From: Brachycybe producta
Lineage: Eukaryota; Arthropoda; Diplopoda; Playtdesmida; Andrognathidae
Direction: 5' to 3'
Assembly (NCBI GenBank): GCA_036925085.1
Contig: JAUPFP010000003.1
Span: 8,272,442-8,336,441 of the forward strand
DNA: 64,000 nucleotides
The notes beneath the pieces are model-generated. The model did not search any database, was not told where the DNA came from, and saw only the letters and a program-made list of their open reading frames with translations. The translations under genes and the position numbers were made by a program. This document shows, in pieces, positions 42,581 to 53,165 of this stretch (within the stretch, counting starts at the first letter, position 1; the number at the start of each line of letters is the position of its first letter).

Positions 42581-43370
42581 TGTAACAACCCAGTTTTGCT
42601 CTTTATAGGGAGCAGACTAAATCTCCTGTGTCGTCTGCTAGGCTGGCTAATTAGCTGCCAGGCAGACGACAAAATGGCCAGCAAGGGTCACTGTCCTCCC
42701 CCAGGTGGAGCAGCCTGGGGGTATATAATGGCGGCGGCCATTATATTCTGGGCAGTGTGTGTTAGACCCTGATGCTGTGTGCATGCTTCAAGGCTCTCTT
42801 CATTTCAACAGGTGGCCAAGATGGCCACCATTCATCACTTGTTTCCTTTGTGTGAAGAGGTCAATGACCTCCTCTCCTGGTCTTAATAGCCAGGAGAGTC
42901 ATCTCTGTTTTTGTTCTGCTCTCTGCTGGTTATTTAGCCAGCAGATATTGCAGCCATCTATAAGTGAGTGTTTTGGTTATTTATTCCTTGAATAAATATT
43001 ATTTATTTTCACTCTACACACTGTGTCCGTGTCATTATTATCTGGGGAAGTATCCGCGGGGAGGGTGGGGGTTTCCGGTGGGGGGACACCGGAATCATCA
43101 CCGTCCTTCATCCGTCGTTTTCGGCCGGTGCTTCGCGTCGGTGTCCACGGTGAGATCCACCGGGGGTTCACCGTGGATTCTCGCGTCGGGTTCGTCGGTC
43201 TTTCGTCCGGCGACGTGCGGCGTGTGGGACCTCCGACCGGTGCCACCCAGGGCACGGACAGACAGGAGCGGGCAGCCAGCGCTTCGACCTCGGCCCCAAG
43301 GAGGTCAGGTTCCGGTAAGACGGGGAAGTTTTGCCGGGGTGTTGCAACGGACCCAAGTCGGGTCGTTACA
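42581..43370 (+). repeat. 3' LTR of element C
   Basis: This is 790 bp, equal in length to the 5' copy, with two differences that I can see (near 42608 and 43310). It is preceded by the same purine tract as in B (GGGAAGTTGAGAGGAT). Confidence 0.95.
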
Positions 43371-45241
43371 GGAGTCCAGAGCGTCATCGATTCTTGGTAA
43401 GGGGTAGTTGTCAATTTTCGCGATGTTGTTCAAGCGGCGGTAATCCACACAGAATCTCCATTGACCATCTTTCTTTTTCACCAGGACTACTGGTGAGGCA
43501 TATGGAAATTTTGAGAGGCGTGCCACTCCGTTGTCTAACATTTCCTGTACAATCTGTTTGACGATCCGCTATTCTGGACCACATCTTCGGAGCGGTTCCC
43601 GCACCGGAGCATGGTCTCCCGTATCAATTCGATGTTCAGTCAGGTTGGTGCATCCTAGCTCTGAGTTCTATAGAGGGAAGACATCTCTATATGAATGCAA
43701 GAGATCTGTCAGGATGCACCTCTGACCAATACGGAGTTGGGGTCCAAGCTGCAGCTTCTCGTCAAATTTCTTAAGGTCTTCAGGATCGGTTACCGACACT
43801 GATTGCACTGGGATGGTAGCGGTGTCCACTACGAACTCCCAGTCATAGTTTGCCTTTTCGGAAGGTGGCTGGAGTCTTGTTGGTGTTGAAGACCTCGATT
43901 TTGAAGGTGGCTTCATTCTGGCCTTGCATACAACCAGGTGCCACGAAAATTCCTTGGTCGACCTTGAGTTTCTCATCCTGTACGACGACGAAGTCACTTT
44001 CTTTCAAAATCCTTGAGGCTTTAACCTCCACTAAGGCGATTCCTCCTCCATTGAGTCTTGTGTGGCTCAGCACTACCAGGCGTTGCTCGATCCGCTGTGT
44101 ACACTTGAGTTACAATAGATGGCTGTCGTTGTCTGAAGGTGGTTGTTCCTGAAGGGCTCTTCCCACATAGGCTTCCACACTGACGACAGAGAATGGAGTT
44201 GAAGAGGTCATCCTCACAATAGACCTTGTCAGTGGTCATTGAGACACTGCGATGCAGAGCTTTTCCTAGGTCACGACCTAAGATGGCTTCTCGGTGTCCC
44301 TCGATGACATACAGTGGTCCCTGGGCATGTCTTGCACCAACTTCCACTGTAGCATTGACTTGGCCCACTATGTTGATGGTGACACCTCCTACTCCTTCAA
44401 TTATTGGAGCTCTTGGCAGGGATTCAATCTTTAAGTCGTGTTCTTTCACGATGCATTCAGAGAGGACACTGCTATGGGCTCCGGTATCTACCAGCATTTG
44501 GATCTCCCGGCCATTGATGGAGACCAATATCTGGGGGCTGCTGAGACTGGCGTCCTTCACATCACAGCTGGCTGCCAACTTCTGATACAGATCCTGCATC
44601 TTATCTCGGCAACAGGCACGTCCCTTTTTGGGGGTTTTGCCTCCAGGCGTGATGATTGCTACTGTCCGGTTCTCTCGGCAACCGAAAGTGGAATTGGCAG
44701 AGTCAAATGTTTCCATTATCTCGTTCCAGTGGCCCAAGTCTATGGTAGTCCAGGGCTCCAGCTGAGGACGATCTGATGGGCTGATGACAGTGATTGGTAA
44801 GTGGTCTTCGGAGTTGTTAGGTTGGTTATCCTCTTCTGCGGGGGCTGGTGGCGGAGTTTCGAGTAGGATCTGACGAATTTGTCCTCTCAAACTGATGAGG
44901 GCATATTCGGCTCCATCCTCGGTGATAACATCAGTCTCAGCCAGGTCCTCCCCCAATTGTTCGACGACTCCTCCATACTGTTTCACTTCCAAATTCCCCT
45001 TAGGTTGCTTGCATTTGCGATCATTTGCAAGTGTCCTAGTTGTCCACATTGATAACAGGTGGCCTTGCTCTTGTCGATGGTCGTTACCGGTGCATCGTGG
45101 TGAGGGTCAGGGGCCGAGCTTCTTGGAGCTTGTGGACCCCCTGATTTCTGTTGCGGAGCAGTGTAGGACTTTCTCAGATTTGGTTGTCTAGATCGATTGT
45201 CTCGAGGAGCTCGTGCGGTCGCCGCACATACTTATCCCCCC
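43371..45241 (-). pseudogene. element A Gag knuckle, protease and start of RT
   Basis: On the minus strand a knuckle-like CYQCGQLGHL lies near 45050. A stretch with ETDVITEDGAEYALI follows. The aspartic protease comes next with MLVDTGAHSSVLS (about 44500) and AILGRDLGKAL. The RT start is at 43541-43380 (YASPVVLVKKKDGQWRFCVD and LPRIDDALDS). It is broken and lacks the upstream part of Gag and the LTR. A close relative of this Gag end occurs at 52666-53165. Confidence 0.85.
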
Positions 45242-45633
45242 CTCAGATGACACTACTGAACTGGATATTATGTTTTATAGAAGGTCTCTTTCACTGATGG
45301 TTTCAAGAAAAATTATAGTTTTCAAGCAAATTGCAAAACATTTAAACGTTTTTCATAATAAACAGTACGAAAAAAATAATAAATAAATAAAAGGTATTAA
45401 TACCATAAAAAAAAATATTTATCGAAAAAAACTAGAAATTTACAGCAAGCCAAACAGAAAACCGTTGTTTTTTCAGTGCGTGAAATACGCAAAACATAAA
45501 GAAATAGAAAACGTGTCGTTCCCAGTGACATTCCAATATGGCGTCGGGGCGGAGCTTCGTGAACTCAACACACTACAACATGGAGATAGAAAAGAATCTA
45601 TCTCCATGCTTTACATACTCTACAAACCTTGAC
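45242..45633. other. unassigned, with a 12-bp stem hairpin
   Basis: This is AT-rich DNA with no gene that I can support. At 45579-45608 there is a perfect hairpin: CATGGAGATAGA, a 6-base loop AAAGAA, then the complementary arm. It is shorter than a typical pre-miRNA. Confidence 0.5.
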
Positions 45634-46648
45634 CACAGAATAAGGTTATATACAGAAGGAAAACTCTCGTGCGGCGCCTTTGAAGTTGCTGTGACAGAAT
45701 TTCAAGACCTTGGACTGAAAGCTTCTCTTATTTTAACCAGATACTTGATAGCCGCCATTTTGAAATGTATTACTATGTTTGGTTGTTTTGTGTTATTCAT
45801 TTGATTAAATGGAAACATAAGGAGGAAACAAATACTTTTTAAATGTGAAAAATTTGAAGAAAAAAAAATATTTTGAAGAAAGTGAATATCGTTTTGAATA
45901 ATCAAATTCAAATCCTTTTACTCTTAATTAATAAAAGTATATGCAATTAACATAAAATGATAAATGTAATTTTTTTATTCAGATTATTTTTTTTAATAAA
46001 TGTTATTTTTAAATTTCAGTTTTTATTTTTTTTATATAAATTTCAGTTTTTAATTTCGTTTTAAAATTTTAATTTTGAATTCTATTTTTAAATTTCAGTT
46101 TTTAATTTTATTTTTAAATTTTATTTTTAAATTTCAGTTTTTAATTTTGTTTTTAAATTTTAGTTTTTATTTTTATTTTTAAATTTCAGTTTTTAATTTT
46201 GTTTTTAAATTTTAGTTTTAAATTTCATTTTTAAATTTGTTTTTAATTTTATTTTTAAATTTCAGTTTTTAATTTCGTTTTTAAATTTTAGTTTTGAATT
46301 CTATTTTTAATTTTATTTTTAAATTTTATTTTTAAATTTGAGTTTATAATTTTATTTTTAAATTTCAGTTTTATTATGTAAAATAAATACTTGGAAAATA
46401 TTAAACTTTATAAACACGTTTTTAATTTAAAATTTTTCAACTTTTATATTTTTACAATTTGCCAACTTTTGAATTGTTGCTGTTGCCACAGATGAAAACG
46501 TATCAAAATGTAATACATTTCAAAATGGCGGCAGCTGCGTCACGACATAATAGCGACTAAAATTTTGGGGCGGCGCCGCACATGCACAGAAAAATTCTGT
46601 CACAAGTTAATGGCTCAGTTTCCCTTCTGTATATATCCTTATTCTGTG
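45634..46648. mobile_element. MITE-like DNA transposon, about 1.0 kb, with 7-bp target duplication
   Basis: The ends are inverted repeats about 31 bp long starting CACAGAATAAGG with two mismatches. Both ends then carry a GTGCGGCGCC block. The flanks are CCTTGAC (left) and CCTTGAG (right), a 7-bp duplication with one mismatch. There is no transposase; the interior is a low-complexity repeat. The same ends occur in the 60-bp copy at 46712-46771. Confidence 0.7.
45950..46440. repeat. TTTTTAAATTTCAG low-complexity array
   Basis: The stretch is made of imperfect repeats of TTTTTAAATTTCAG and TTTTTAATTTT, about 26-30 bp per unit, within the interior of the MITE. It resembles, on the opposite strand, the A-rich repeat at 6650-7160. 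Confidence 0.8.
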
Positions 46649-46990
46649 CCTTGAGCCGACGCCTCGGTAGCGCAATGGAAAGATCTCCGATTGCGGTATT
46701 GAGGGTCCCGGCACAGAATATGGATATATACAGCACGAGAGTTTCCCTTCTGTATATATCCTTATTCTGTGGTCCCGGGTTCGAATCCTGGCGAGGGCAT
46801 GGATGTTTGTGTTGTCCTGATTTGACTGGCATTGACTTGGCTTTGAAATTTGACTTATTGTACTGATTTGACTTGTGTTTGAAATTGTATTTGTATTGAT
46901 TTGACTTGCGTTTGAAATTGTCTTTGTATTGAATTGTCTTGTATGTCCCTCATATAACCTCGCTGTTGATGGGGACAAACAAACAAACTG
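46649..46990 (+). mobile_element. tRNA-derived SINE
   Basis: The head has a polymerase III A box TAGCGCAATGG (46668-46678) and a perfect B box GGTTCGAATCC (46778-46788). Discounting the 60-bp insertion and its 7-bp duplication, the two boxes are 43 bases apart, as in a tRNA gene. The body has short TTGAAATTG repeats. The tail CGCTGTTGATGGGGAC followed by ACAAACAAAC resembles 3' ends shared by animal SINEs and LINEs. The acceptor arms pair poorly, so a working tRNA gene is unlikely. Confidence 0.75.
46712..46771. mobile_element. 60-bp miniature transposon inside the SINE tRNA head
   Basis: It consists of two 22-bp inverted ends (CACAGAATATGG and its partner, one mismatch in 22) separated by a very short middle. 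It is flanked on both sides by GTCCCGG, an exact 7-bp duplication (46705-46711 and 46772-46778). It belongs to the same family as the 1.0-kb element next to it. It splits the A box from the B box. Confidence 0.82.
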
Positions 46991-47019
46991 TGCTTTGACC
47001 CAGGCATCGGCTCCTTGGA

Positions 47020-47147
47020 GTCGCCACAAAATAGCGACTAATATTCTGGGGCGGCGAAGCACATGCGTAGACAAATTCTGTTGCAAGTTGTGGAACTGTT
47101 TTCCTTCTGTAAGGTCTGTATAAACTAAAAAGTATATCTTTATTCTG
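47020..47147. mobile_element. second copy of the MITE right end
   Basis: This 128-bp stretch repeats the right end at 46540-46648: AATAGCGACTAA, GGGGCGGCG, GCACATGCGTAGACAAATTC, TTTTCCTTCTGT and an ending ATTCTGAGG. It is diverged and lacks a matching left end nearby. Confidence 0.6.
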
Positions 47148-47526
47148 AGGCAATGACGTCCTCTATGGTGTTCGTGCGGTTCCCTATTTTGAGTTCCAAC
47201 GTGAATCAAATATTTGCCGTGAAAAGAGCGTACAGATTGGGAAGGATAAAGGACGTTACCCGTCGTTTTTCTAGCAGTTTGGATTTAAATATGGACGGTC
47301 CTAAGTGTGGCGAAGTTGAAATTAAACTGAGCAACCGGTGAATTGACTATCTTACCAATAGAAATGTTTTTTTTTCGTTTATGAGAAACTTAATATTATT
47401 TCAGTCAGGTTCTTAAGTTGAGCACTGGAAGATACGCAAGGTTTGCCGACGGATGTTGTGTTGCACAAGTAATAGAAATATTTGGATTGTTGTTTCATTT
47501 AATAGCCTAGCCTACACATGAAGTTG
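47148..47526. other. unassigned
   Basis: There is a 62-codon open frame at 47153-47341 without any recognisable motif. I see nothing else. Confidence 0.4.
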
Positions 47527-47565
47527 CTAGACCATAGCCTCCTATATATAGGAGGCTATGGCTAG
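47527..47565. repeat. near-perfect 39-bp palindrome
   Basis: The arms CCATAGCCTCCTATA and TATAGGAGGCTATGG are perfectly complementary. They extend outward through CTAG on both sides with one extra base in the left arm. The DNA could extrude as a cruciform or be the remnant of two inverted termini. Confidence 0.85.
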
Positions 47566-47794
47566 ACACTCTACAGTTGAACGTGGGATAAGACGTAGAC
47601 ATGGTCAGTTTTTCTCGGTTCCAAAATTACCAAAATCTCTGGCAAAAATATCAAAATATTCTAGATTCGAAAACTCGAATCGTCGTGGGTTTTTTCATCT
47701 TTCGAATCGTAACCTAAAAAAATGTTAAAAACTTTGGTAAAATTATTTTTAACTCGATTGATATCCACTGGTTCAGACTAAAACACTGAAACTT

Positions 47795-48015
47795 ATGGAA
47801 ACGCGCGGAAAACACTTAAAAACACACGGAAAAGCGTGTAAAACACACGGAAAAGCACGGAAAACACATACAAACACGGAAAACACATACAAATACACGG
47901 AATAGCGCGGGAAACAATTACAAACACACGGAAAAGCGCGGAAAACAATTACAAACACGGAAAAGCGTGGAAAACAATTACAAACACACGGAATCGCGCG
48001 GAAAACACATAATAA
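47795..48015. repeat. ACACGGAAAAGCGCGGAAAAC tandem repeat
   Basis: About eight imperfect units of roughly 22-35 bp combine ACACACGGAAAAGCG, CGGAAAAC and AATTACAAACAC or ACATACAAACAC. It is a simple satellite-like array. Flanking DNA (47566-47794 and 48016-48236) shows no gene. Confidence 0.8.
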
Positions 48016-48294
48016 GGGCCATATAAACCTGTTATGTGTCAAATTTTAGATTCCTAACCCCTGTAGTTTTTAAGATATGACTGTTTGAACTTTGTGAAAA
48101 ACCTCAAAATTTGGCTCGGTGCGGTCCAGTGATTTTCAAATATCTCCTGTTATATGCTAGGTAGAATCAAGATGTTGGACTTTTTGGAAAGCTAATTGAA
48201 CAAGCTTTCCATCGATATACATAACTGGTAGGTCTGGGAAGACGAAGCCGGCTGGAATTGGCTTAGCCTGGCTGACGAAAGCCCGGAGGCTGGC

Positions 48295-50540
48295 ATGGAC
48301 ACTACGGAGGTTTCCGTGGTGCACATCGCCAGGCAGTGGAGAGGCCGATGTACCCTTGTTTCAGAGGACTCTATGGAGTCTGAAGGGATAGGAGAGGCCT
48401 CCCTGGGTAAACGGTCGATGACCGGATCCCGGGAGGGTACTCCCACCATTCAATGGAGTACTCTGGACATTGACCCTTCGGGGAAAACTGAGGAGGACCG
48501 ACTTGATCGGTTAGACGCAAGTCGGAAGTACCAGATGCAATCGGAAGGTTTTCTGATGGTGGATGGGAAACGATCCTACGTCGGGGAGTTCCCTGCCCAG
48601 CAGTGCCGTAAGGACAGAGTGAAATCTAAGAAGTCCGGTGTTGCTAGATATGCTGTGCGGATGAGGGCTCTTACTGAGAGGTCAGCTTAAGAGGTCTGGC
48701 TCAGCTTAAGAGGAGGGAAGCTGCCATGGCATTGCTTATGCCGGCAGTAGGCCTGCCGGCAGTAGGCCTTCCGGCTGAGGCCTATGCTCATCCTGAGGGG
48801 GCTGCCCGGCCTAAAGACCAACCTCCTGCCGTGGGTTCACCCGCAGCAGTGGTTGGTTCTTTGGGTATTCAGTCTAGGACTCCCAAGAAGGACCGAAGAA
48901 TGGAGAAAAAGCCAACCAGCCTTCAGTATCCGCTTCTAGGAAGAGCACTGCAGTGAGTGGTGGTGGTGGTCAGGGACAGAAATGTTCCCACCCTTTCACC
49001 CCACCAGTGGTCAGTCATCCGGCGGGGAAAAAGGCCAAAACCTCATGTGGAGGTCCGGCCGGCTTCCCTGCAGGCAAGTGGAGCTATGAGGACTGTGCGT
49101 GGTACCACATGGTTCAAGTGTCAAAGTGCAAAGCTCGGATAAAGAGAGCTAAGCAGGTTGAACACCGACAGGAGTTCGAGCCCCAGACCTCTCAGTTTCC
49201 GCCCCTGAGAGGAACTGAAGTTCGGAATCTGCTCGTTGCAGGGGAACCTCCTGTCGGACGTGGTGTCAACTTGTTGCGAGTGCCACAACTGCCGCTGGCC
49301 AACAGCGCATTGCCCAGAGGGGGTGATGCAGGCTCCCAAAGCACCTACCCAAGGTGCGGGAGCTAAAACTGTTGGTGGCAAGGGTCAGCCGACTCTTGCA
49401 TCGCGGAAAGTGGATATTCTGCGGGATGAAAGAGGACGGGTCGTGGCGGCACGACCGTCCTCAATTGTCAAGTCGGCTACGGGAGCCAACTCGGAGGCAA
49501 TTACAGCATTGGCTGGAATGGCTTCGGTTGGGAAGTCCGGTCACTCGAAGGGGGCTAACCACCCTCCTAAGTCTGACCGGCCCGGTGAGTCTTTGAGCTT
49601 AGGTGTGTCCGGCTAAAAGCACAGTAAACCTTCTTCCCAAAAGAAGAAACAGAAGGTGGACAAGAAAAAGTCCAGGTTTGGGAAGAAGGGAGGTCCAGGA
49701 CCTTGTGGTCAGGAGTCCCAGGGGACGACTGCCAGAAGAGTTAGGACGGATGAGGAGTCAGCTGTACCAGCCGTACCGTACCCGTCAAGTAATGACGGTG
49801 CGGACGGATGGCAGGTCAATACGAGAAGTTGTTCTCGGTATACCTCCACGGTATACCACGGTGGGAACTCTCTACCGGGTCAGCTTGTCTTTACCCTAGG
49901 ACCAGAGGAGAAAGCCAGGTCTCCCCAGCCTATTGGCAAGGGATGACGCCTTGGAGCCTGTCCTCCATATTCAGAAGGAGAGGTCTGTCTAAATAACAGG
50001 CTTGGTCTGTGGCAGGACCAGCAGGGAATGGAGGGGGTTCTAATACCTTGCTTATTACTGTTTGAGAGAGCCATTCCCGGTACCATGGGTGCCGTTGTTG
50101 CCGTCATTTAGCATCCGATATGTGCTTGCTTTTGGCAGTAGAGACTATCCGGTGTTGTTGGTCGTCAACCCGGTAAGGAGACGCTTTGCAATTTTGGATG
50201 TTATGGGGACAGGAGCTGAATTAGTTTGTCTAGTCCAGCTCGCGACACCAAATGTCCAGCGTCTCCTTGGCTGCGACTTAGAAGAGCTGGTTGGAGAATT
50301 TGTGATCCAACCGCTATGAGGGAGCGTGTCTGATCCCGCAGCCGCCTTCGTAGATCTTCTAACTAGTCGGACCCTACGTCGGGGTCCGCAGTTTGCCACT
50401 GGCCATCGATGTGTTTCGACGGCAGGAGGAGGCGAGGCTCAGGGGGATTGAGTTTGATTTTGGAGGCGGGTGGCGTAACACCCGATGTGCCTGTGGTGGG
50501 TACATCGGTGGATATCGGAGTGGATGGGCACTCCGAACCT
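48295..50540 (+). pseudogene. fragment D ORF3 region
   Basis: Blocks seen in order are MDTTEVSVVHIARQW, EDRLDRLDASRKY, SYVGEFPAQQ, a basic middle with GKKAKTS and EPPVGRGV, and the C-terminal block including LNNR-like and VVNPVRRRFAILDVMG (about 50160-50210). The order is the same as in C. The region is broken many times. Confidence 0.8.
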
Positions 50541-50617
50541 GAGTGGGGGTCACAGGAGCAATCCTTGCTGGCTCGACTGACCTGATCCCGGGGGAGGATC
50601 AGGGAAGTTGAGAGGAT

Positions 50618-51324
50618 TGTGATGACCCAGTTTTGCTCCTTTGGTGGAGCAGAACTAAATCTCCTGTGTCATCTGCTAGGCTGGCTAATTAGCTGCCAGG
50701 CAGATGACAAAATGGCCAGCAAGGGTCACTGTCCTCCCCCAAGTGGAGCAGCCTGGGGGTTGTATATAATGGCGGCGGCCATTATATTATAGACAGTGTG
50801 TGGTAGACCCTTCATGCTAGGTGCATGTGTTTTGGTTGTGCTCTTATTTTTCATCAGGTGGCCAAGATGGCCACCATTCATCTATCCTTTGTGTTCATCT
50901 GGATCATCTTTGGTTTGCTCTGCTGGATAATTTAACCAGCAGATATTGCTATAATTATTAGTGTTTTTCTTTAAGAATTTATCTGCGAATAAATTATCTC
51001 TACTATTTTCACTCACCACACTGTGTCCACGTGTCATATTTATTCTGGGGAAGTATCTGGGGGAGGGTGGGATACGCCAGCTCCACACCGTACTGGTCAC
51101 CGTCTTGTTCGGTTGGTACTTTGCGTCGGGTTCAATGGTGGGATCCATCTGGGGTCCACCGTAGGTTCATCGTCGTGTCGGCAGGAAATCACCGGGCGGT
51201 GTGGGAGACTCCGGCCCGTCGTCACCCAGGGACCACGTGAAGCAGGAGAGGCAGCCCGCGTTATGATCCGGTAAGTCGGAGATTTGCCGGGGTTGTTGTG
51301 GCGGACTCAAGTTGGGTCGTTACA
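50618..51324 (+). repeat. 3' LTR of fragment D
   Basis: It starts TGTGATGACCC and ends GTCGTTACA, about 707 bp. It keeps the TATATAATGG box in its GGCGGCGGCC palindrome, the AATAAA-like region, and a CCGGTAAGT donor-like site. It is shorter than the C LTR, with internal differences. Confidence 0.88.
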
Positions 51325-51500
51325 CATGGCAAGTAAGCCATCAAATGATTTACATGAACAATGTTGTTTGCACTTTTTAACTGGATTTATTCTTCTTAAA
51401 ACAAAAAGTAATTATCTGTGATTACCTTAAAGGCCATCTGAATAACTACAATGACAAGTTTGAAGCCCTTCTTACCATATACCAAATTGCATATATAACA
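51325..51500. other. unassigned
   Basis: This AT-rich DNA may be the upstream part of the protease fragment that follows. No motif is recognised. Confidence 0.3.
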
Positions 51501-51501
51501 G

Positions 51502-52021
51502 CTGGATTTTCCCACCTAATGATATTGAGTGTATCTTATCTACAGATGCACCACGTCAATGCAATTTTGATGACTGCGGAGTTCACAGCATCCTGCATTT
51601 GTATAGTTTTTTAACTAAAGACAAATTTCAAACGCCAGGAACATCAGAAATGGGAAAGGCATAGGTTGTTCATATTGTGAAAAATTCTAAATTCTCTACT
51701 AGAGATGTCAACAACTCAAAAAAGTTGACAGATGAACGACTAAAGGTAGTTTTAAATGCAATAAAAACTCATATTAAGGTCAACGCTAAAGAAATGGTTT
51801 TCGAGTATTTTACTGAATTACAACTATTGCATGATTCTGACCCATCTATCTGTGCTGTTGGTCTGGACCACTGCAATGCAAACGAAATTGCAATGCAAGA
51901 TGGTTCATTGCATGTAAAGTGGATTGTTTCATGCAGAGAGTTGTGGTACCACAAACAGTGCCTCAACGAAAACAAAGAAAGATTCGAGCTGTATTATATT
52001 TGTCCTGAATGTTTCATATGA
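51502..52021 (+). pseudogene. Ulp1-type cysteine protease end plus PHD-like zinc finger
   Basis: At 51557-51586 the + strand encodes QCNFDDCGVH. This fits the Q-x-N-x-x-D-C-G motif around the catalytic Gln and Cys of C48/Ulp1 (SENP) proteases. About 90 bp further, an open segment (51677-52021, 114 codons) ends with a Cys/His pattern typical of a PHD finger: CAVGLDHC, WIVSC, LWYHKQC and YYICPEC. SENP proteases remove SUMO; PHD fingers bind histone tails. Both domains also occur together in some DNA-transposon proteins. The catalytic His/Asp part is not seen and the region is not fully open. Host gene fragment or transposon relic cannot be told apart here. Confidence 0.6.
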
Positions 52022-52665
52022 GTTTCATAATTGTTTGTTCCAAAGTAACTTTGTAAAAATGTGATATGAAATTGTGTTAATATTTTTGTATTTACTTTTT
52101 CATCTTCCATTTGAACATGTTTTATTTTGAATTTTACATTTTTTAAACATGCCAAAATTGTCAAGATGCAAACTTTTTGAGAGTACTTTTATACATGTTT
52201 TAGTCAGTAGGCAACAAATTTTTACTGTTCTCAAGTTATGATAAAAAACTTTAAATTCACTTATGGTACTTTATTTTTTTTCTTCTATGGACGTCCTTGA
52301 CTCGTTATGATGTTGTCTCTTGTGCACCACGTGGTTGACAGTTATTTTGAAGGCCACTTGGTCCTGGTGAAGTGATTGCAGTGGTTGCCAATATGTAAAT
52401 ATTGGCGGCCATGTTGAAAAAGTTTAAAGTTGTTTCAAAAATTAAAGTTGTGTAGATTTTGTGGTTTAGGTGATATTTGAGAGTGTTTAGAGGAGTAGTT
52501 GATGTTATGGGTTATTTATTCATTGTTAAGTTCCTTTTATCCCCTCCCCACCTCTTGACAACTGTCCTCAGCTGTTCTCAAATTCCTCTCGTTTTTCTAT
52601 TGTTTATATTTCATGATTTGTAGTGTTTGTCTATGGCCATAGATTAAACACTAATGGGTTATTGT
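52022..52665. other. unassigned AT-rich DNA
   Basis: No gene, repeat array or RNA gene is visible in this stretch. Confidence 0.5.
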
Positions 52666-53165
52666 TTATTCTGTCACGTTCGGTTCTTCAGGAGGTGGTG
52701 CTGCGGTGGTCGGAGCTGCTGGTACGGGGTGATCTGATGGATCTGCCCCTAAACGAATTAGTGCAAACTCAGCTCCATTTTCGGTGATGACATCCGTCTC
52801 AGGCACCTCCTCCTTGGTGTCATAGTCGGTGATCGGTTCTCCAAACTGCTGGATGGTGATCTTTGGCTGGAGACACTCACGGAGAAAATGCCCCAACTTC
52901 CCACAGTTATAATACATTGACTTGCTCTTGTCAAACATGCAAGTGGCGTCCCGGATTGCTCGTCGCAGTTTGGTTCGGCTTTTTATTGTAGAACAATAGG
53001 TGTTGTCCTTAGAGCTGGTGGTTACCGCCTGCTCTTTGTCGGTCTTCGATGCTCTTTTACCAGCATGTGAATCAGCTGCTGTTTTAGGTCCCATCGGCCA
53101 TTTATTCAAGGAAAGCAAAACCACCTCCATATTGACAATGGCGTTTGCAAAATAATTGAACAATG
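52666..53165 (-). pseudogene. A-like Gag fragment, minus strand
   Basis: The minus strand encodes a knuckle-like YYNCGKLGHFLREC and then ETDVITENGAEFALI, matching the Gag end of element A (CYQCGQLGHL and ETDVITEDGAEYALI). It runs directly into an ORF3 fragment of a different lineage at about 53165, so two fossils meet there. It is broken. Confidence 0.75.

Larger units (their letters stand above)
31003..43370 (+). mobile_element. element C: young Gypsy-type LTR retrotransposon
   Basis: C is complete: 790-bp LTRs (31003-31792 and 42581-43370), primer site at 31795, hairpin leader, Gag, and one long Pol-plus-ORF3 frame. The target duplication is GGAG (30999-31002 and 43371-43374). I see two differences between the LTRs. 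All frames read open, so it looks whole, although its protease region carries an inserted antisense LTR fragment. It lies in the RT of element A. Confidence 0.95.
11937..45241 (-). mobile_element. element A: old Gypsy-type LTR retrotransposon, minus strand, split by B and C
   Basis: Reading from high to low coordinates, the pieces are Gag knuckle and protease (45241-43700), start of RT (43541-43371), rest of RT and RNase H (31002-29845), integrase (17246 to about 16100), an integrase tail, an ORF3 region (15256-13017) and a 3' LTR (12981-11937). B and C account for 12.6 and 12.4 kb of the span, leaving about 8.3 kb of A. The upstream LTR is missing. The copy is broken in many places, so it is clearly older than its two guests. 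It inserted into the hairpin array at 11936. Confidence 0.85.
48237..51324 (+). mobile_element. fragment D: 3' part of a C-like Gypsy element
   Basis: From 48237 the sequence follows element C from about 40020 to its 3' LTR. It has the ORF3 region and an LTR, but no Gag or Pol. It is broken many times and has diverged more from C than the C LTRs have from each other, so it is older. The 5' part is missing. Confidence 0.9.

Noticed and set aside
46668-46795. A functional tRNA gene with an intron
   Set aside because: The A and B boxes are good, but the insert is a transposon with 7-bp duplications at the wrong place for a tRNA intron. The acceptor arm pairs poorly and a SINE body follows.
47153-47341. 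Small host gene of 62 codons
   Set aside because: No motif, no second copy to compare, and the length is within chance expectation.
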